Assembly: GCF_004402375.1 (NCBI RefSeq)
Contig: NZ_SOGJ01000023.1
Coordinates: 62,001-126,000, forward strand
Direction of reading: 5' to 3'
DNA from: Cryobacterium breve
GTDB taxonomy: Bacteria > Actinomycetota > Actinomycetes > Actinomycetales > Microbacteriaceae
DNA: 64,000 bases
Each line of letters opens with the position of its first letter. The stretch's first letter is position 1. The position numbers were made by a program, and so were the translations under genes. The notes beneath the pieces are model-generated. The model was not told the DNA's origin and made no database searches. It saw only the letters and a program-made list of their open reading frames with translations. Below are positions 19,164 through 31,229 of this stretch, in pieces.

Positions 19164-19337
19164 TCAGCTGGTTGGCCGGCGCGGGCTTATGTTCGCACGG
19201 AGCGACTCAATTCTCTCTCGTGCTTCGTCCTCCGTGCGGTAGCGCTCCGGCGACGGAATGGTCTGGCCGCTGTCCGCGGCGAAATGAAAACGGAAGCTAC
19301 CGGACGCATCCCGGTAGACCTCGAATTTGCCGGCCAT
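19164..19337 (-). CDS. Small DUF1508 (YegP-like) protein
   Basis: 57 residues, from ATG 19337 with AAGGGT upstream to TGA at 19164-19166. It reads MAGKFEVYRDASGSFRFHFA, then a short loop, PERYRTEDEARERIESLRAN, and a basic end. This matches the single beta-beta-beta-alpha DUF1508 unit of YegP-type proteins (FEVYKDxxGxFRFxL, then a helix). Function is unknown; small stand-alone copies are common in actinobacteria. It is divergent from cyoE, with 152 bp between starts. Confidence 0.75.
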   Translation of the reverse strand: MAGKFEVYRDASGSFRFHFAADSGQTIPSPERYRTEDEARERIESLRANISPRRPTS

Positions 19338-19489
19338 GTCACACCCTTGCCCTTGGCCTCGTTCCGGCCGGACGGCCGGTTCTCACACCGTACCTCCGGT
19401 GCCGGACACCCGATAGAGGCACGGGGCGCGCACAGGGTTTGCGGCTTATGATTGGATACGTCCGGCAACCCGATGGGAACCCTTTTCGC

Positions 19490-20440
19490 ATGACTGTGCG
19501 CGCACCATTCTTCGTTCGCAATCGGGTGGACGGCACCGACGGGGCGCTCGCCGGACGGGCGAACGGCACCAGCGTGCGTGACACTGTCACCCGCTACTAC
19601 TCCCTGACCAAACCCGGCGTGCTGTACGGCAACGCCCTGACGGCCGCGGCGGGCTTCCTGCTGGCCGCCCGGGGCCAGGTGGACCTCTTTCTGTTTGCCG
19701 CGCTGTGCGTGGGCACCACCCTCGTGATCGCCTCGGCAACCGTGCTCAACAACGTTCTCGACCGTGACATCGACACGGTCATGGAACGCACCAAGAAACG
19801 AGCCACGGTCACCGGGCGCATCGGCGTGCGCAATGCGGTCATCTTCTCCACTGTGCTGTTCGTGCTCGGCATGGCGATGCTCGTTGCGTGGACGAACTGG
19901 CTGGTCGTGGTCGTCGGCCTCGGCGGCTTCCTGGTCTACGTCGTGCTCTACGGGATGCTGTCCAAACGACTGTCGATCCATGGCACCCTGGTCGGCAGCG
20001 TCTCCGGTGCTGCTCCCATCCTGGCCGGCTACGTCGCCGTCACCGGGGACATCGACGTCGGGGCCGTGCTGGCCTTCCTGGCCGTCTTCCTCTGGCAGAT
20101 GCCCGAGTTCTATTCCATCGCCATCTACCGGCATGACGAGTACGCCCGTGCCGGCGTTCCGGTCATCTCCGTGGTGCGGGGGATCCCGAACACCACCGTG
20201 CAGATCCTGGTCTACACCATCGGATTCGTCGTCTCGACCCTGCTCCTGCCGGTGTTCGGCTACGTCGGCTACGTCTACACCGCGATGATGGGTGTGCTCG
20301 GCGCATACTGGATCTGGCTCGGTATCGTCGGACTGCGCGCAGCCGATCCCGCGGCCTGGGCGAGGCGCATGTTCCGGTATTCGCTGGTAATGATCCTGGT
20401 CTACTGCCTGATGATCTCGGTCGGTCCGGTCCTGCCCTGA
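19490..20440 (+). CDS. cyoE: Protoheme IX farnesyltransferase (heme O synthase), CyoE-type
   Basis: 316 residues from ATG 19490; an in-frame ATG at 19448 is possible, and the longer open frame upstream is not coding. A UbiA-fold integral membrane protein with about eight to nine helices. The first Asp-rich motif NNVLDRDIDTVMERTKKR has D91-D95, and KRLSIHGTLVGSVSGAAPIL and LWQMPEFYSIAIYRHDEYA follow. It adds farnesyl to heme B to make heme O for terminal oxidases. YYSLTKPGVLYGNALTAAAG resembles proteobacterial CyoE more than the CtaB usually encoded beside tkt in actinobacteria. No oxidase genes are nearby. Confidence 0.9.
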   Translation: MTVRAPFFVRNRVDGTDGALAGRANGTSVRDTVTRYYSLTKPGVLYGNALTAAAGFLLAARGQVDLFLFAALCVGTTLVIASATVLNNVLDRDIDTVMERTKKRATVTGRIGVRNAVIFSTVLFVLGMAMLVAWTNWLVVVVGLGGFLVYVVLYGMLSKRLSIHGTLVGSVSGAAPILAGYVAVTGDIDVGAVLAFLAVFLWQMPEFYSIAIYRHDEYARAGVPVISVVRGIPNTTVQILVYTIGFVVSTLLLPVFGYVGYVYTAMMGVLGAYWIWLGIVGLRAADPAAWARRMFRYSLVMILVYCLMISVGPVLP

Positions 20441-20494
20441 CCTGACCGTCCCTGCCTAACCAGCAGCACCCACGCGCTCCCTTAGGCTGTGGGG

Positions 20495-20944
20495 ATGAGT
20501 ACAGTCCTCGTTCTGAATGGTCCGAACCTGGGGCGGCTCGGCAGCCGCGAACCCGACGTCTACGGGTCCGCCGACCTCGAGCAGCTCCGCACCACCCTGA
20601 CGCTGGCCGCGCCGGAGGGGGTCACGGTGGACCTACGCCAGACCGACGACGAGGCCGAACTCATCCACTGGCTCTACGAAGCCGTCGATGAGCGCATCCC
20701 CGTCATCTTGAATCCGGCGGCATTCACGCACTACAGCTACGCGCTCCGGGATGCCGCGGCCCTGGTGACAAAGGCGGGCATCACCTTGGTCGAGGTGCAC
20801 CTGTCCAACCCGCACGCCCGGGAGACATTCCGCCACACGAGTGTGGTCAGTGCCGTGGCAACCGGCGTGATCGCCGGGTTCGGCTTCGACTCCTACCGGC
20901 TGGCCCTCGACTTCATCACGCGTTCCCTGTCGCCGGCGGCCTGA
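20495..20944 (+). CDS. aroQ: 3-dehydroquinate dehydratase, type II
   Basis: 149 residues from ATG 20495; a GTG two codons upstream is also possible. It dehydrates 3-dehydroquinate to 3-dehydroshikimate as a dodecamer. VLVLNGPNLGRLGSREPDVYG holds the catalytic Arg and Tyr, NPAAFTHYSYALRDAA the Asn/His elements, EVHLSNPHARETFRHTS the catalytic His region, and VIAGFGFDSY the end motif. It belongs with aroECKB but is separated from them here. Confidence 0.95.
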   Translation: MSTVLVLNGPNLGRLGSREPDVYGSADLEQLRTTLTLAAPEGVTVDLRQTDDEAELIHWLYEAVDERIPVILNPAAFTHYSYALRDAAALVTKAGITLVEVHLSNPHARETFRHTSVVSAVATGVIAGFGFDSYRLALDFITRSLSPAA

Positions 20945-20964
20945 TCCGCGGCCCGGTACCGTCG

Positions 20965-20994
20965 TTGGTGCACGGGCTGCGGGGCAACTACACT
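20965..20994 (+). promoter_or_regulatory. Candidate promoter of efp-nusB
   Basis: TTGGTG (20965-20970) and TACACT (20989-20994) are separated by 18 bp, matching the sigma-70-type consensus moderately well. Transcription would start about 55 nt before the efp ATG. Confidence 0.45.
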
Positions 20995-21055
20995 CGTTTG
21001 AGGCCGAATCGGCCGCGCACCTTCCTAATTGAACCAAGTGAACGGAACACCTTTC

Positions 21056-21616
21056 ATGGCATCAACCGCCGATATCCGAAATGGCGTCGTACTCAACATC
21101 GATGGCCAGCTGTGGGCCGTCACCGACTTCCAGCACGTCAAGCCGGGCAAGGGCGGCGCCTTCGTCCGCACCAAGCTGAAGAACGTCGTCACGGGCAAGA
21201 CCGTGGATCGCACCTTCAACGCCGGCGCCAAGATCGAGACCGAGAACGTGGACCGCCAGGACTTCCAGTACCTGTATGCGGACGGCGACTCCTATGTGTT
21301 CATGGACGTGTCCGATTTCGACCAGCTGCACGTGCCGGCTGTCGTCGTGGGCGATGCCGTCAATTTCATGCTCGAGAACCAGAACGTGACGATCGCCTTG
21401 CACAACGGCAACCCGCTCTACGTGGAACTGCCGGCATCCGTCGTCCTTGAAATCACCTATACCGAGCCGGGCCTGCAGGGTGATCGCTCGACCGGCGGCA
21501 CCAAGCCGGCCACTGTCGAGACCGGGTTCCAGATCCAGGTTCCGCTGTTCCTCGAACAGGGCACCCGCGTCAAGGTCGACACCCGTACGGGCGATTACCT
21601 GGGCCGCGTCAACTAG
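21056..21616 (+). CDS. efp: Translation elongation factor P
   Basis: 186 residues from ATG 21056. It relieves ribosome stalling at polyproline. The N-terminal KOW-like domain has K32 at the tip of the loop [10 protein letters not shown], the residue that contacts the peptidyl-transferase centre. Two OB domains follow, with [16 protein letters not shown] and the C-terminal signature [13 protein letters not shown]. No efm/epm modification genes are in view, and many actinobacterial EF-Ps are reported to act unmodified. The stop overlaps the nusB GTG by one base (TAGTG). Confidence 0.96.
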   Translation: MASTADIRNGVVLNIDGQLWAVTDFQHVKPGKGGAFVRTKLKNVVTGKTVDRTFNAGAKIETENVDRQDFQYLYADGDSYVFMDVSDFDQLHVPAVVVGDAVNFMLENQNVTIALHNGNPLYVELPASVVLEITYTEPGLQGDRSTGGTKPATVETGFQIQVPLFLEQGTRVKVDTRTGDYLGRVN

Positions 21617-22035
21617 TGAGCGCTCGGACCAAGGCGCGCAAGCGCGCGATCGACATCCTGTATGCCGCCGACGTACGGCAGAGCACCATCCCGGAGTCGC
21701 TCGCGATCGAGGCGCAGCGCGCCGCGAACGAGCCGGCGCGGATGGCGTCGTGGCTGTATGCCCGGGACATCATCGACGGTGTCGTGGACCACCGCGAGGA
21801 GATCGACGAACTGATCGAAACATACTCGCAGGGCTGGTCGCTGAAGCGCATGCCTGTGGTCGACCGTGCCATCCTGCGCATCGGCATCTGGGAAATCCTG
21901 TTCAACGACGCCGTTCCGCACGCCGTCGCCATCGACGAGGCCGTCGAGGCCGCCAAGATCCTGTCGACGGATGACTCGGCCGGCTTTGTGAACGGACTCC
22001 TCGGCCGCATCGCCCAAACCGCACCATCCGCGTAA
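21616..22035 (+). CDS. nusB: Transcription antitermination factor NusB
   Basis: 139 residues from GTG 21616. It is an all-helical RNA-binding protein, which with S10 binds boxA of rRNA transcripts. [20 protein letters not shown] is the arginine-rich N-terminus, [15 protein letters not shown] and [28 protein letters not shown] are the family signatures. It is coupled to efp. Confidence 0.95.
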   Translation: MSARTKARKRAIDILYAADVRQSTIPESLAIEAQRAANEPARMASWLYARDIIDGVVDHREEIDELIETYSQGWSLKRMPVVDRAILRIGIWEILFNDAVPHAVAIDEAVEAAKILSTDDSAGFVNGLLGRIAQTAPSA

Positions 22036-22057
22036 TCCGGCCTGCCAGGGGGGCAGC

Positions 22058-23047
22058 ATGACGAACACCGAGAACGATCCGACACGGTCACTGGAGCAGT
22101 ATCCGCCGGCTTCCGCGCAGCGGCCGACCCCGGTAGGGCCGAAGACGAACACGTTGGCGATCATCTCGCTCGTGTCCGCCTTCTTCGTCTCCCTGGCCGC
22201 CGTGATCACCGGCCACATCGCGTTGGGCCAGATCCGGCGCACGGGCGAATCGGGCCACGGCCTTGCCGTCACCGGCCTGGTGCTGGGCTACGTGGGTATC
22301 GCGAGCCAGGTTCTGGTGGTCGCGATCGTCATCGTCTTCGCTGCGACGGTGATCCCGCTCGTCCTTGCCGTGGCAGGCGGAACCGCTGCCGGCCTGCCCC
22401 TGACCTCCTCCTCCAGCGAGCCGCAGAGGAGCGAGCCGCAGACAGGGGAGTCGAACGGGACCCTGGCCACGGGCACGGTTGGCGCGGCCCGCTTCGACGA
22501 GGGCTTCCTCTCGGTCGGCACCGGGCCGCAGCTCGTCGATGTCTACTTCGACCCGATGTGCCCGTATTGTCGGCAGTTCGAGGAGACGAACGGCGCCCAA
22601 CTGGCCGCCCTCGTTTCCGACGGCACCATCACCCTCCGGCTGCACTCACTCACCTTCCTCGATCGGATGTCGCAGGGCACGGACTACTCCACTCGCGCAT
22701 CTGCCGCGCTGACCTGCCAGGCCACTCTCAATCCGGACAGTCTGCTCGCCTTCCAGGCCGCCCTCTTCGCGAACCAGCCCGCCGAGGACACCGAGGGGCT
22801 CACCGACTCCGAACTTGCGGCTCTCGCCGACGGCCCCGCGGACATCACTGGGTGCATGGCGTCCGGTGACTACCAGGCCTGGTCCCAGGCCAACACCGAG
22901 CAGGCCGTGAACGGCTCGATCGCGGATGCCGAGATCAGCCAGATCCAGGGCACCCCGACGGTTCTCGTCAACGGCGGCGTCTACTACGGCGGGTTGACCG
23001 ACCCGGCCGAGTTCCTTGCCTTCCTCACGGCCAACTCGCTCGGCTGA
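22058..23047 (+). CDS. DUF4190-thioredoxin (DsbA-like) membrane protein
   Basis: 329 residues from ATG 22058. Residues about 30-110 are a DUF4190 module with two transmembrane helices ([40 protein letters not shown]) and the [20 protein letters not shown] loop between. After a Ser/Glu-rich linker, residues about 140-328 form a DsbA/DsbG-like fold with active site C168-P-Y-C171 ([14 protein letters not shown]) and cis-Pro loop GTPTVLVNG. The thioredoxin domain should face outside and act as a thiol-disulfide oxidoreductase on exported proteins. It is unrelated to nusB in function and may be transcribed with it (22-bp gap). Confidence 0.85.
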   Translation: MTNTENDPTRSLEQYPPASAQRPTPVGPKTNTLAIISLVSAFFVSLAAVITGHIALGQIRRTGESGHGLAVTGLVLGYVGIASQVLVVAIVIVFAATVIPLVLAVAGGTAAGLPLTSSSSEPQRSEPQTGESNGTLATGTVGAARFDEGFLSVGTGPQLVDVYFDPMCPYCRQFEETNGAQLAALVSDGTITLRLHSLTFLDRMSQGTDYSTRASAALTCQATLNPDSLLAFQAALFANQPAEDTEGLTDSELAALADGPADITGCMASGDYQAWSQANTEQAVNGSIADAEISQIQGTPTVLVNGGVYYGGLTDPAEFLAFLTANSLG

Positions 23048-23292
23048 GCCGCGCCGGGCCAGCGCAGGCTCGCCTGCGGCGTCAGGCTCACCTCGGTGCC
23101 GCCAAGGCCGAGTATGTGCGCAGGGTGCGAAACCGGGTCTCCACTGCGGCGGCAGGCAGCTCACTGTGGGCTGGACCTCGTCGGCCTCGTGCCGGCATAC
23201 CAGGCCGACGGGTCCGGCCGGGGCGCTCACCCCGTCACCGCCCAACCTGGGTGCGGAGAGGTGCGCCGACCGGAGTAGCTCCGGCCAGGTGC
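23048..23292. other. Gap before the pyr operon, no supported gene
   Basis: No convincing gene on either strand. CGCAGG-CTCG-CCTGCG (23063-23078) is a 6-bp hairpin just after the preceding stop but lacks a T run. A short + frame (about 23096-23278) contains a coding-like run LDLVGLVPAYQADG but no family or ribosome site, so I leave it uncalled. The pyr promoter probably lies at the end, with TACGAT at 23293-23298 as -10. Confidence 0.4.
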
Positions 23293-23317
23293 TACGATGA
23301 ACCACGGAAAAAGACAT

Positions 23318-23352
23318 CCTTTAACAGCCGTCCGGTGAGGCGGGGAAGGAGG
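23318..23352 (+). promoter_or_regulatory. PyrR-binding RNA hairpin overlapping the pyrR ribosome binding site
   Basis: TCCGGTGAGG at 23331-23340 exactly matches the core of the PyrR-binding loop known from Gram-positive pyr leaders (UCCNGNGAGG). GCC (23327-23329) pairs with GGC (23339-23341), and CCTT (23318-23321) can pair with AAGG (23346-23349), which is part of the pyrR ribosome site AAGGAGG (23346-23352). When PyrR with UMP stabilises the hairpin, translation should be blocked, as proposed for mycobacteria. The motif is seen directly; the mechanism is inferred. Confidence 0.7.
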
Positions 23353-23360
23353 TCGGGTTG

Positions 23361-23942
23361 ATGGCACGAACTGTGTTGAACCAGGCTGATATCACTCGAG
23401 CGCTGACTCGGATCTCCCACGAGATCCTGGAGTCCAATCGAGGCGCGGAGAACCTCGTCATACTGGGTATCCCCACCCGCGGCGTCGCTCTCGCCCGGCG
23501 GATTGCCGAGACCATCGCGCGCATCGAGCCCACCGCGTCAGATGTGCGGGTCGGCTCGCTCGACGTCACCATGTACCGTGACGACCTGGGCCAGACGCGC
23601 ACCCGCACGCCGACGCGCACTGAGGTGCCCGGCAGCATCGACGGTGTCACGGTCGTGCTCGTCGACGACGTGCTCTACTCGGGCCGCACCATCCGTGCCG
23701 CCCTCGACGCACTCGGCGACCACGGGCGCCCGACCATCGTTCAACTCGCCGTGCTCGTGGACCGAGGCCATCGAGAACTGCCCATCCGGGCCGACTTCGT
23801 GGGCAAGAACCTGCCGAGCTCGACCGAGGAACGTATCAACGTGCACCTGCTGGAGGTCGACGGCGACGAATTCGTCAGCATCGACGGCGGGCGCCTCGAC
23901 GGCAGGGTCGCTGACGACGGAGCTGCGGAGGACGCGTCATGA
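23361..23942 (+). CDS. pyrR: Bifunctional pyr operon regulator / uracil phosphoribosyltransferase
   Basis: 193 residues from ATG 23361, nine bases after AAGGAGG. The PRTase fold has the PRPP loop [21 protein letters not shown], the flexible region [11 protein letters not shown] and the C-terminal [19 protein letters not shown]. PyrR binds the leader RNA in response to UMP and has weak UPRT activity. An acidic tail of about 15 residues is extra. The 3' end overlaps pyrB (ATGA), which starts a coupled operon. Confidence 0.96.
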   Translation: MARTVLNQADITRALTRISHEILESNRGAENLVILGIPTRGVALARRIAETIARIEPTASDVRVGSLDVTMYRDDLGQTRTRTPTRTEVPGSIDGVTVVLVDDVLYSGRTIRAALDALGDHGRPTIVQLAVLVDRGHRELPIRADFVGKNLPSSTEERINVHLLEVDGDEFVSIDGGRLDGRVADDGAAEDAS

Positions 23943-24889
23943 GGCACCTCCTCTCCACCAAGGGCTTGAGCCGGGGCGACGCGATCCGGCTGCTCGACAT
24001 CGCAGAGGACATGGCGGATGTCGCGAACCGCGAGGTGAAGAAGCTCCCCACCCTGCGCGGCAAGACCGTGGTCAACCTGTTCTTCGAAGACTCCACCCGC
24101 ACCCGGATCTCCTTCGAGGCCGCCGCGAAGCGGCTCAGCGCGGACGTGATCAACTTCAGCGCCAAGGGCTCGAGCGTGTCGAAGGGCGAAAGCCTCAAGG
24201 ACACTGCTCAGACCCTCGCCGCGATGGGCGCGGATGGGGTCGTCATCCGTCACCCGGCCTCCGGGGCGCCGCATGTGCTCGCCGAAAGCGGCTGGATCGA
24301 CGCGGGCATCATCAACGCAGGCGACGGAACGCACGAGCATCCGACCCAGGCGCTGCTGGACGCGTTCACCATCCGGCGCCGGCTGCACAGGAGTGCCGCC
24401 CGCGGCAAGGGCCTGGACGGGGTCACGGTCACCATCGTCGGTGACGTGCTGCACTCGCGCGTGGCTCGCTCCAACCTGTGGCTGCTCACCACACTGGGCG
24501 CGCATGTGACGTTCATCGCGCCGCCCACCCTGCTGCCCATGGACATGAGCGCCTGGCCGGCCGAGTCGGGCTTCGACCTGGACGCTGCCATCGACGCCGG
24601 GCCCGACGTGGTGATGATGCTGCGCATCCAGCAGGAACGAATGAACGCCGCCTTCTTCCCCAACAGCCGCGAGTACTCGCGCCGCTGGGGACTGGACGAT
24701 GAGCGGTTCGGCCGTTTGGCTCCGACTACCATTGTGATGCACCCCGGCCCCATGAATCGCGGCTTGGAAATTTCTTCAGCGGCGGCCGACTCGGCCGGCT
24801 CAACCGTGCGCGAACAGGTCGCAAACGGTGTTTCAGTGCGGATGGCGGCACTGTACCTGCTGTTGTCCGGCGATCGGGAGGATTCATAG
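23939..24889 (+). CDS. pyrB: Aspartate carbamoyltransferase catalytic subunit
   Basis: 316 residues from ATG 23939. It condenses carbamoyl phosphate with aspartate. [13 protein letters not shown] (STRT at 52-55) is the carbamoyl-phosphate loop, [12 protein letters not shown] carries the Ser/Lys of the 80s loop, [14 protein letters not shown] is the third phosphate-site element, and MHPGPMNRG is close to the C-terminus. No regulatory pyrI is present; the next gene is pyrC, abutting directly. Confidence 0.96.
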   Translation: MRHLLSTKGLSRGDAIRLLDIAEDMADVANREVKKLPTLRGKTVVNLFFEDSTRTRISFEAAAKRLSADVINFSAKGSSVSKGESLKDTAQTLAAMGADGVVIRHPASGAPHVLAESGWIDAGIINAGDGTHEHPTQALLDAFTIRRRLHRSAARGKGLDGVTVTIVGDVLHSRVARSNLWLLTTLGAHVTFIAPPTLLPMDMSAWPAESGFDLDAAIDAGPDVVMMLRIQQERMNAAFFPNSREYSRRWGLDDERFGRLAPTTIVMHPGPMNRGLEISSAAADSAGSTVREQVANGVSVRMAALYLLLSGDREDS

Positions 24890-26239
24890 ATGTCTAGCGA
24901 CAGCGCTGCCAGCACGCCGTACCTGATCCGGGGCGCGACGCTCCCGGACGGCACGCGCACCGACCTTGTCCTCGCCGGCGGGCGCATCGCGGAAATCGGT
25001 TCCGGACTCTCCCGCGCCGGTGCCACCGTCATCGACGCATCCGGCCTGATCGCCCTCCCCGGACTGGTCGACCTGCACTCGCACCTGCGTGAACCCGGCG
25101 GGGAACAGAGCGAGACGATCCTGTCCGGCAGTCAGGCCGCGGCCGTGGGCGGCTTCACCAGTGTGTTCGCAATGGCCAACACCTCACCGGTCCAGGACAC
25201 CGCCGGCGTCGTCGACCAGGTGCTGGCGCTCGGTGAGCAGGCCGGTTACGTCACCGTGCAGCCGGTCGGCGCTGTCACCGTCGGGCTTGCGGGGGAGCGT
25301 TTGGCCGAACTGGGCGCCATGGCAACCAGCCGCGCCCGGGTGCGGGTCTTCTCCGACGACGGCTTCTGCGTGTCCGACCCTCTCCTGATGCGCCGCGCCC
25401 TCGAGTATGTGAAAGCGTTCGACGGCGTCGTCGCCCAGCATTCCCAGGAGCCGCGCCTGACCGAGAAGGCCCAGATGAACGAGGGCGCCCTCTCCAGCGA
25501 GCTCGGGATGGTCGGCTGGCCGGCGGTGGCCGAGGAGTCGATCATCGCCCGCGATGTGCTGCTCGCCGAGCATGTGGGGTCACGCCTGCACGTGTGCCAC
25601 GTGTCCACGGCCGGCTCGGTCGACGTCATCCGCTGGGCCAAGGCCCGTGGCATTCAGGTGACGGCCGAGGCCACTCCCCACCATCTGCTGCTGACCGAGG
25701 ACCTCGTGGTCGGCTACGACGCCCGGTTCAAGGTCAACCCGCCGCTGCGCCGCCGGGAAGACGTCGATGCCCTGCGCGCCGGACTAGCCGACGGCACCAT
25801 CGACATCGTGGCCACCGACCACGCCCCGCACCCGATCGAGGCAAAGGACTGCGAGTGGGACGCTGCGGCGAATGGCATGGTCGGCCTTGAGTCCGCCCTC
25901 TCCGTGGTGCACGCCTCCGTCATCGACACCGGCCTGCTCTCCTGGACGGACGTGGCCCGGGTTCTCTCCAGTACACCCGCCCGGATCGGTCGCCTTGCCG
26001 GCCAGGGGCAGGGGCTTCTCGTTGACGGACCGGCCGAGCTCACGCTGTACGATCCGACCGCGAGCCGGGTCTTCGATCGCGGCAATCTGGCCGGCAGGAG
26101 CGCCAATTCGCCCTACCTGGCGATGACCCTGCCCGGGCGAGTACAGGCCACCTTCCACCGCGGCTACGCCACCGTGCTCGACGGCGTGCTGCGCCCCGCC
26201 GCCGAGATCGCCGCACACGGGGAGCGCACCCATGGCTAG
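24890..26239 (+). CDS. pyrC: Dihydroorotase, class I
   Basis: 449 residues from ATG 24890, right after the pyrB stop. It cyclises carbamoyl aspartate to dihydroorotate. It is an amidohydrolase barrel with metal ligands H63 and H65 (GLVDLHSHLREPGGE), VAQHSQEP, HVCHVSTAGSVDVI, and catalytic Asp in VATDHAPHPIEAK. The end overlaps the next small membrane gene by 8 nt. Confidence 0.96.
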   Translation: MSSDSAASTPYLIRGATLPDGTRTDLVLAGGRIAEIGSGLSRAGATVIDASGLIALPGLVDLHSHLREPGGEQSETILSGSQAAAVGGFTSVFAMANTSPVQDTAGVVDQVLALGEQAGYVTVQPVGAVTVGLAGERLAELGAMATSRARVRVFSDDGFCVSDPLLMRRALEYVKAFDGVVAQHSQEPRLTEKAQMNEGALSSELGMVGWPAVAEESIIARDVLLAEHVGSRLHVCHVSTAGSVDVIRWAKARGIQVTAEATPHHLLLTEDLVVGYDARFKVNPPLRRREDVDALRAGLADGTIDIVATDHAPHPIEAKDCEWDAAANGMVGLESALSVVHASVIDTGLLSWTDVARVLSSTPARIGRLAGQGQGLLVDGPAELTLYDPTASRVFDRGNLAGRSANSPYLAMTLPGRVQATFHRGYATVLDGVLRPAAEIAAHGERTHG

Positions 26240-26765
26240 GACCATCGCCACCGTCATCACCGTCGGGGTGCTGCTCGGCGTGCTCGGACTCATGCTGCGC
26301 GGCTGGCGCCGACGCGGCCGACGCGACGCCGAGCTGCCGGCAGGCTACCCACTGCCGTTCGACACCGCCCGCGTCATCGCCTCCGCCGCGGTGCTCTACG
26401 TCGCCACAACCCTGCGCGCCCAGCCACTCGAACGCCTGAACATCCGAGGCCTGGGCTTCCGGGCTCGCGCCCGTCTGACCGTGACCGACGCCGGCGTGAT
26501 CCTAGCCCTGGCCGGCGAGGAGGCCGTTTTCATCCCCGCCTCAGCCGTGGCTGTGCTCGAAGACGCCAGCGTCGCGATCGACCGCGCCGTTGAGACCGAC
26601 GGCCTGCTGCTGCTCGGCTGGCGCCTGGCCGGAACCCCGGTCCAGATCGTCGACAGCTATTTCCGCATCCTTGACCCTTCCGACCGCGTCAGCGTGAACG
26701 ACGCCATCCGAACCATTGCGGCCGATGCCCTGCGCCCGGTCGCGCGTGATGAAAGCGAGGCGTAG
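26232..26765 (+). CDS. Membrane-anchored PH-like domain protein of the pyr operon
   Basis: 177 residues from ATG 26232. An N-terminal transmembrane helix (about 4-22, [19 protein letters not shown]) is followed by an arginine-rich stop-transfer segment and a soluble beta-rich domain ([53 protein letters not shown]) that looks like a bacterial pleckstrin-homology fold. It has the position of the M. tuberculosis 'export or membrane protein' between pyrC and carA. The conserved place in the operon is striking, but no role in pyrimidine synthesis is known. Confidence 0.75.
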   Translation: MARTIATVITVGVLLGVLGLMLRGWRRRGRRDAELPAGYPLPFDTARVIASAAVLYVATTLRAQPLERLNIRGLGFRARARLTVTDAGVILALAGEEAVFIPASAVAVLEDASVAIDRAVETDGLLLLGWRLAGTPVQIVDSYFRILDPSDRVSVNDAIRTIAADALRPVARDESEA

Positions 26766-26766
26766 C

Positions 26767-27941
26767 GTGAGCAACGCAACGACCCCCGACCGACCGACTC
26801 CTGCCGTGCTCGTGCTCGAAGACGGCCGCCGCTTCGAAGGCCGTGCCTACGGCAGCAGGGGACAGGCCCTCGGCGAGATCGTCTTCGCCACCGGGATGAC
26901 CGGCTACCAGGAGACCCTCACCGACCCGTCCTACGCCGGGCAGATCGTGCTGATGACGGCGCCGCATATCGGCAACACGGGCGCCAACGACGAAGACATG
27001 GAATCCCGCCGCATCTGGGTCTCCGGCTTCATCGTGCGCGAGCCCGCCCGCATCGCCTCGAACTTCCGGTCCACCCGCAGCCTCGACGACGACCTGACGG
27101 CCGGGGGAGTCGTGGGGATCAGCGGTATCGATACGCGTGCGGTCACCCGTCACATCCGCTCGGCCGGTGCCATGAAGAGCGGCATATTCTCGGGCGACCG
27201 CCTCACCCTCTCCGACGGCGAGCAACTTGAGCTGGTGCGCTCCGGCGCCGGTATGCGCGGCCGCAACCTGTCCGACGAGGTATCCACCGTCGAACCGTTC
27301 TCGGTGCCAGCTCAGGGCGAGAAGATCGGTTCGGTCGCCGTGCTGGACCTCGGGGTCAAGACGTCCACCCTGGACCATCTCGCCGCCCGCGGCTTCGAGG
27401 TTCTGGTGCTGCCGCAGTCGGTCACCGCCGAGCATGTGCTGTCCCTCAACCCGTCGGCCCTGTTCTTTTCGAACGGCCCCGGCGACCCGGCTGCCTCCGA
27501 CGCCCACGTGGCACTGCTGCAGGAAGTTCTGCGCGCTGGAGTGCCCTACTTCGGCATCTGCTTCGGCAACCAGCTGCTCGGCCGGGCCCTCGGCTTTCGC
27601 ACTTACAAGCTGCCGTTCGGACACCGGGGCATCAACCAGCCCGTGCTCGACAAGACCACCGGCAGGGTGGAGATCACCTCGCAGAACCACGGTTTCGCCG
27701 TGGACATGCCCATCGAGGGAGTACACGAGTCCCGTACCGGCTTCGGCCGGGTGGAGGTGAGCCACTACAGCCTCAATGACCAGGTGGTCGAGGGCATCCG
27801 CTGCCTCGACGTCCCCGCCTTCTCGGTGCAGTACCACCCGGAGTCGGCGGCTGGCCCGCACGATGCCGAGTACCTTTTTGATCGGTTCAGGGACGTGGTA
27901 GTCGCGCGCAATGCGACCACCGGAGCAGGAGACGCCAAGTA

Positions 27942-27942
<1 letters not shown>
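26767..27942 (+). CDS. carA: Carbamoyl-phosphate synthase small subunit
   Basis: 391 residues from GTG 26767, one base after the previous stop. The N-terminal CPSase_sm domain has [16 protein letters not shown] and [22 protein letters not shown]. The C-terminal class I glutamine amidotransferase domain has nucleophile C265 in [12 protein letters not shown] and the YHPES His-Glu pair. It delivers ammonia from glutamine to CarB. The stop TAA shares its last base with the carB ATG. Confidence 0.96.

Positions 27943-31225
<3,283 letters not shown>

Positions 31226-31229
<4 letters not shown>

Noticed and set aside
18980..19489. N-terminal extension of cyoE by 170 residues
   Set aside because: The extension runs through a spacer and antisense to the small DUF1508 gene; CyoE proteins start near residue 1 of the ATG chosen.
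23096..23278. 60-residue frame in the gap before pyrR
   Set aside because: Short coding-like run but no ribosome site, family or conserved context; kept as spacer.
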